Shown here one piece after another: positions 58,906-64,000 of a stretch of DNA of 64,000 nucleotides. Source of the DNA: Halichondria panicea (Eukaryota; Porifera; Demospongiae; Suberitida; Halichondriidae); contig NC_087384.1 in NCBI RefSeq assembly GCF_963675165.1, forward strand, positions 607,001-671,000, in the 5' to 3' direction. The position numbers and the translations under genes are program-made. How positions within the stretch are numbered: the stretch's first letter is position 1; every line of letters begins with the position of its first letter. The notes under the pieces were generated by a model. That model saw nothing but the letters and a program-made list of their open reading frames with translations. It ran no database searches and was not told the origin of the DNA.

Positions 58906-61892
58906 CACACACACTAGCATATAGAAAATCCACATTGTCAGAACCAAGCTTAGATCTTACGCTGATTGTACATGTAGCTACAAGCCACACTGAAAACGCC
59001 TAACATAAGATGATACCGATATGGGAATCACATGAGCCTAAAATAATTGCCATGATACAAATAATCTACAAAAAGAGACAGAAAAAGCCTCCAAAATAAA
59101 AGAAACTAACGTTGTAATGTGGGTTATATTTTGCTTATCTATATTCTTATGACTACTACATGTACCCAATGATTTTGAAGTACTTTCTGAACAAAATTAA
59201 TGTAAAAAAATTTTTTTTACACACACACACACACACACACAAAGTTGTGTACGATATGGTCGAGAATAACAAGTGGTTTTTCAAGTATGCGATCAGTAAG
59301 TGTACACCTCCTCCCCTCTGATTATAGTAAACAATTAGTTATCCCCTCTGTGCAGATACAGTAGTGATGGCTAACCTCATCTTTCTGGTTGCCTATACTC
59401 TCTACATTGATGGTAAGTTACTTATAATGGTCATACAGTTGTTGTATCAGTGATATAGTCATGTGATATGCACTACAGAGACAGACATTAGCAATCGTTT
59501 CTGCGTTTTAAACAAAGTGGTGGCTGTCTCCCTCGGCTTTGTTTGCAGTGAGTCCTCACAATAATTATTAATATCATCTTAAATGCATTTTCTGCTACAC
59601 AACATTTTGATTGTGACATTGTGCTATGGTTTAAATTCCATTGTATTGCAGTTTATGTTCTGGAGATTATTCTAAAGATATTTGGAATGGGCCCGTACAA
59701 CTACTTCAGGAAGCCACGAAACATGTATGTTAAATTACCATTGTAAAATAATATCCACCCTCTCTTTATCCACACCCTCTCAGAGTGGACTTTCTGGTCA
59801 TCTTGACGAGCTTTGTGCTGCTGATCCTGGAGGCTGTTAGCCCCGCTCACTCTGTACTGGCCGTTTTCCGTCCTGTCAAATTTATTCGGCTCCTTCATCT
59901 GAAACGCCGTTACCATGGCATCAGCAAAATCCTCTACTCGCTCAGTCAACGACTCATTAGTGTGGGACTTCTTCTACTCATTGTTTATTACGCTTTTGCC
60001 ATAATTGGAATGGAGTTTTTCAGCGAGGCAGTTTTTGAAGGTTGCTGGTAAGTTTGGATGGGAGGAAACTTTCCTTATTAGTGCGTTTTTTCCATAGCAA
60101 CGAGAGCATGTACGGCGTGGGTGAGTACTATAGCGGGAACAACTCAACCTTCACAGCGAAAGTATACTACGTCCTCAACTTTGACAATATCTTCAGGAGC
60201 TATGGTAAGTGTGTGGGCGGTTTATTTTATATACTCTAATTGGCTTGAAGAAGTCTTCTAGAATTATTTAGAAGGTGTATATATGAATAGCATCAGTGTT
60301 AAGTATGATTATATTGGTCTCTCTATGTTGGTATAGTGTAGGCACAATTAATTAAGCTATACCACACATAGCTGCTATGTAGCATACCTGTTTTTATTCT
60401 TACAACCTCATGCCTCTGCAGTGACTCTGTTTGTGCTCATGGTGATCAACAACTGGTACATTATCATGGTAAGTGATACCCCCCTCCCCCCAGTAGTAGT
60501 CATGTGATCACTACAGGAGGGCTTTGCCTCCACCTTCTTCCTCAATGATTGGTTGGTACGAATCTACTTCATGAGTTTCTACCTCTTCACTCTGGTAACT
60601 ATATATACATTGAGATCTGTACCTGTTGTGTAATTTAACTAACACAGAAAACTAGCAATTTCTCATTGAAATTGAACCATCCAAAAATGGTTTGCATTGA
60701 ACTGTATGTACCTCCCTGTGCTTATGTCCTGTGTGTAGGTGGTGCTCCAAGTGGTCCTCACATTCATTGTGGATGCATTTATGTTAAAAATCGAGGCCAG
60801 AGAAAACTTCAGAAAACAGTGCCTCAAGCATCCTTACAAGCCCTGCACCTGCCACAGTAATCATGCTCTGTGTAGAATGTACAGTATACAGTGTAAAGCC
60901 TTTGCTTTAAGTACCAGTAACTCCAAATTAATGATCAGATTCTATAGATGTTAGCAACGTTTTACATACATTTGGAATGTCACAGATTCTGAAGCTCTAT
61001 ATCACTTGGTGTGCTCAGACCATATTTTGTTTTAGGGCCAAAAGCGTTAAAGAACCAAGGGCTAACCAAACTTGCATACATTTTGTTGATAGATGGCTAA
61101 CTTAGGAGCCTGCATCTTTAGTTTATAAGAAAAATAGGCGTCTGCTATAGATTTCAAGTTTAGATAAAATACTTGTACTAGCCAAACCTTACTTGCAATA
61201 CACTACATACACAGAAAATGAAGATAAGAAAGTGGCCAATATCAAGCTGATCAAGGCGGACATTGACAAGCTGCGCTACGAGGTGATGCACAGCGATCAA
61301 ACTGAAGGTGTGAGCTCCCTCAACAAGTGGATCAGACATTGGAGGAGAGTGAACCTGGACAGTCTAACGGTGGGTCACATTTGTCTATCTGAGACAGTAC
61401 ACTGCATGTGAGGTACTGTATTTCCACTACCCTCATTACTTATACAACCACCTTTAAAAATAGGATAATGATTGAGTGTTACTGCGTGTTTATGCAGGAT
61501 ATCCATAACTTGGCCTGCACTGGACGCAAAGATTTGCACTTGTTCATGCACAGGGATGATCTAGCGGTGAGTGTGAATTAATACACATGTACGCACCTTA
61601 TGATACAGACACTAAAAACTATATACCAGTCCTTGTAAGGTAAATTGTCTGTTTACATTGTACAGTACCACCATAATTATATATACTCATTTTCCACATG
61701 CACCCATATGCATACATACACCACCTGCAGCAATGGATCAATGATGAGAAGGAGGAGGTAAAAGCAAAGAAAGAGGCGGAGGCGGAGGTGAAGGCGAAGA
61801 CGAAGGCAGAGGAATGGAAAACCAACTTGAAATACCTTTTCAAGTGTCTACGCAATATTGTGAAGTATTGTCTACTTTATATTGTGGAATGA
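52873..61892 (+). CDS. TPCN1: Two-pore channel, TPC1 type
   Basis: Twenty-five exons, first 52873-53035 and last 61731-61892, others including 53422-53643, 54772-54885, 55252-55382, 55808-55907, 58255-58697, 59784-60047, 60422-60468, 60517-60594 and 61215-61369; about 966 residues against about 816 in human TPC1. Two six-helix repeats: S1 region YREGEDND-like start ([18 protein letters not shown]), S4-[21 protein letters not shown], pore [21 protein letters not shown]-type linker ([13 protein letters not shown]), S4-[28 protein letters not shown], pore [14 protein letters not shown]. TPCs are endolysosomal Na+/Ca2+ channels gated by PI(3,5)P2, NAADP and, in TPC1, voltage; the S4-II arginines suggest voltage sensing. 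An acidic N terminus holds KAPLLSAY, a likely dileucine sorting signal. A repeat insert expands the I-II linker, and the C terminus is a charged helix. Confidence 0.93.
53778..54150. repeat. Dispersed repeat, copy 2 (pair with 31919)
   Basis: Located in TPC1 intron 3. It is similar along its length to the TRMT2A intron copy, from cgaggcata through ttctataggcttctag to gcgctagct and agagctgtaaagct. Two short direct repeats of ctggcagaatcaat follow at about 54196 and 54259. Confidence 0.7.
57065..57416. mobile_element. MITE with CAGTGGCGGATCCAGG ends
   Basis: 352 bp, inverted ends CAGTGGCGGATCCAGG / CCTGGATCCGCCACTG, flanked by CATAT on both sides (57060-57064 and 57417-57421). Ends of this kind are common in animal genomes. 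The 5-bp duplication does not fit the usual hAT 8 bp, so the superfamily is left open. It lies in TPC1 intron 10. Confidence 0.85.
58299..58640 (+). repeat. In-frame 27-bp repeat in the TPC1 inter-repeat linker, about 13 units
   Basis: Units of 27 bp encode GTSPSNDEG or GTSPSDDEG. The array sits inside exon 12, exactly between [10 protein letters not shown] and the conserved [18 protein letters not shown], where vertebrate TPC1 has only a few residues. It adds about 115 acidic, Ser/Thr-rich residues to the cytosolic linker. Confidence 0.95.
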
Positions 61893-62281
61893 AGGACAAC
61901 TAGTTTTTTAACTGTTACTTTTTAAGGTGTTACAGATACTTATATATTCTCTTCTTTGGGTATACCACGCAACAACTGCATGGCTTTCTTTCAGTAGCTG
62001 TGTTCATATGTTTAGTTAACTAGTTAACAGTTTTTATTGTTATTGTTGTGCATGCCATGGTTGTACACAAGGCCATATGAAGGTAGAACCTGTAACTGCT
62101 ATATAATTATAGTGAAAGAGATGTTGTTCAATGAACTTGTGAATAGTAGCCACTGGGAGAGCTTGGAGGGAGAGAGAGAAGTAGAAAGTATGTCAACAAA
62201 GGTATAGCCTTGACAACCAATTCTCCCTGGCATGGAAAATGTGATCAATATATTTACCTAGAAGTTATTGATTGTCATTGT
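61893..62281. other. Intergenic, nothing recognised
   Basis: About 390 bp after the TPC1 stop. AT-rich; no exon, element end or repeat relationship was seen. Confidence 0.4.
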
Positions 62282-62715
62282 GGGCACATGAGTGACTTAA
62301 TTAAGGGGAAACCTATAATTATAATTATAGCTGGGAACTCAATTGTTAACTTACCTTACATACATAATATTTTATACAAAAAAGATTTTATCTCCAAATC
62401 AATTCAATTTAATTGCAGAACTGCTGTAAATCTGAAAGAGATCACTGCATGAGACTTTCATCTAGGCATTGAATCTCAGAGAAATAGACATTATTTTCTT
62501 ACAAAACTATAATGCGTGTATATAATTATAGTCATTTATTTATGTTGTTTTGACTCTTAAATGTATTCATAGTCCCCTATGCTTATCTCCTTGAAGTGGT
62601 GAACTCCGTAACCGAGGTTGGGGTGTGTCTTTATCTCTCCACTTTTATTGTTTGTGTTGCGCTCTTGCATAGAGGGTAGCTCGTGTATCGGCTAAGTTGC
62701 TGTCATTCTACCTTA
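62282..62715 (+). pseudogene. Degraded duplicate of MED21 intron 3-exon 4 and 3' flank
   Basis: Matches about 51293-51724: aattaaggggaaacct, then gcagaactgctgt, gagatcactg, ctaggcattgaatctcagag, cattattttcttacaaaacta and the flank through gggtagctcgtgtatcggct. The exon 4 copy has lost bases and cannot encode the MED21 end, while the flanking minus-strand tail exon stays open. Confidence 0.8.
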
Positions 62716-63920
62716 TAATAACATGAGTTGTGCAGTATATAACCATAAACAGTTTTAGCTTGATTAAGGTGCGTGTGTATTTACCTGATTGATTTCAACA
62801 CTTTCTACGTAATAGCCAAACAATTACGCAACCAAAGGCAGCCAGTATGAGTGCCGCTGTAAATCCAATAGTAACACCTAATCCAAGTCCGAGTCCAAAA
62901 CCAGCTGAGAATGTATATTGGTTTACATGTAGATAGTAGTACACAATCAAATTAATACTGCAGTATACACTTCACACAATTTTTGACCTGCATGTTTTTA
63001 TATGTCACCCCTCGTATACATAGTATAGCTATATAATTATAGCTATTACAGTGAGATGAATAACTGCATTACTCTACAATATCTGTGTGTGGTGAGATGT
63101 CCTCAGGCAGAGTGCAGTCCGAGGCTGGGTCTTGGAAACCAGGCAGGCACACCACCCCGGCCCTCTCTATTCCCACACGTGCAGTGACCAAACAGATCAT
63201 CTCTGGCACGACAGGAGGTGTCAGTCGTACAAGTCATTATGTCAGGATAGGTCACCAACAGCCTCAGGGGAAATGTGGCTAGTCCATTAGCGCCAGTTAG
63301 CTGAATCTGTTGCAGCACTCCAGATGACTGATCGGCCACTAGTTCTTGTTCAATTTTTTCTGCTCGCCTACACTTCTAGCTATGTATGGGCACTGCTTTT
63401 TTCTCCCGACTGCATGTGTGTGGGTGGCGGATGTTGAGTATATGTGAGTGAGTGGGTGTATGTTTGGGGTAAGATGAAGTTCTTGAGTTCAGGAATATGG
63501 TCGTCCATTGCATTGATCAACGTCTCCAGCTTGATTGCGTCTCTCATTGAAATCTGTCAGAGCTAAAAGTGTATAGATGACAGAATTTTAGAGGCTACAA
63601 AATACCTTTTTTGTAATTGTTTATCGGAGTAGCCACGTGAGATCCAACATCTTGCAGCAAACTTTGAATCTATATATAGTTGTGCGTATACTGGTGAACA
63701 GTCGACAACAACATATAGTAGTGTGTTTGCATTATTATTGAGTGTCAGGCTGGCAGCAGGAGAACCAAAAGTGAGGTCTACTATCTCCTCCAAACCCAGA
63801 CAATGTTCTCGAGCCAACCAATCAGCAAACGGAGTCTTCATCAACTGGAGACAGAGAACAAATACAGTGCAGAGAAACTGGAGTTTTTTACCGGCTTCTC
63901 TTATACATGCAAGCACGGGG
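62557..63920 (-). other. Unrecognised membrane-protein-like gene or its remains (exon pieces on the minus strand)
   Basis: Pieces in minus-strand order: an open stretch at about 63563-63916 (ending its conserved-looking part with NTLLYVVVDCSPVYAQLYID); a piece near 63470-63550 (RDAIKLETLINAMDDHIPEL); a Cys-rich piece at 63103-63339 (MTCTTDTSCRARDDLFGHCT) in which an overlapping frame reads GVVCLPGFQDPASDCTLPED, EGF-like in style; a likely transmembrane exon at 62785-62904 (GVTIGFTAALILAAFGCVIV then WLLRRKC, stop); and a tail exon at 62557-62691 (PIHELPSMQERNTNN ... GDYEYI). I could not join the transmembrane and tail exons in one frame with ordinary GT-AG signals, so this may be a decayed gene, alternative tails, or a misread. 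No family is assigned. Confidence 0.35.
63835..63888 (+). pseudogene. Fragment of MED21 exon 3
   Basis: About 50 bp, gagtcttcatcaactggaga...cagtgcagagaaactgg, match MED21 exon 3 (51211-51265) with a small deletion and few changes. It lies out of order relative to the exon 4 copy 1.4 kb upstream, so it comes from a separate event or a later rearrangement. Confidence 0.75.
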
Positions 63921-64000
63921 ATAGGTGGGGATTAGACCAGTCACCTGATCTAATACCCCTACCTTTGGGCATGTTATTTGGTCTAATCCCCTGGTAGCCC

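Overview
The window reads as a compact animal nuclear genome, most likely a sponge (demosponge-like). This is inferred from unmistakable metazoan genes built from many short exons with GT-AG introns (often 50-300 bp), from death effector domains (an animal-type fold), from tightly packed head-to-head gene pairs, and from many small terminal-inverted-repeat elements and (CA)n tracts. No rRNA, tRNA, CRISPR or virus-like element was recognised. Exon borders below were read by eye from frame continuity and splice signals, so borders can be off by a few bases.

Layout. 0-8.3 kb: start of a sedoheptulokinase-like gene (-), a DUF4291 gene (+), a LIAT1-like gene (-), a PH-domain/proline-rich gene (-) and a class I phosphatidylinositol transfer protein (+). 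8.3-26.1 kb: a cluster of eight loci (one truncated, two with a broken frame) encoding N-terminal death effector domains (DED), a helical middle and long disordered tails full of tyrosine motifs (YDEI, YxxL, YxxM, YxN[IV]). 28-33.1 kb: TRMT2A, a tRNA uracil-5-methyltransferase (+). 33.8-36.2 kb: a DED-less proline/tyrosine-rich scaffold-like gene (-). 36.4-47.3 kb: NAA25 (-). 47.5-49.1 kb: RWDD4 (+), with a 3-nt microexon. 49.2-49.7 kb: RPLP2 (-). 50.65-51.5 kb: MED21 (+). 52.9-61.9 kb: a two-pore channel of TPCN1 type (+). 62.3-63.9 kb: degraded MED21 fragments plus exons of an unrecognised membrane-protein-like gene (-), of which a sister tail exon lies at 51.6 kb.

The flanking genes are conserved housekeeping genes in divergent pairs sharing 200-300 bp promoter regions. 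The notable part is the DED cluster: the proteins combine a death-fold interaction domain carrying an RxDL-type motif with phosphotyrosine-docking tails, an architecture I do not recognise as a described family. They would be expected to join DED assembly to SH2-domain signalling. The cluster has evolved by tandem duplication, inversion, internal repeat expansion (ten copies of a 19-residue YDEI unit in one member) and partial duplication. A neighbouring scaffold-like gene without a DED has the same kind of tyrosine motifs.
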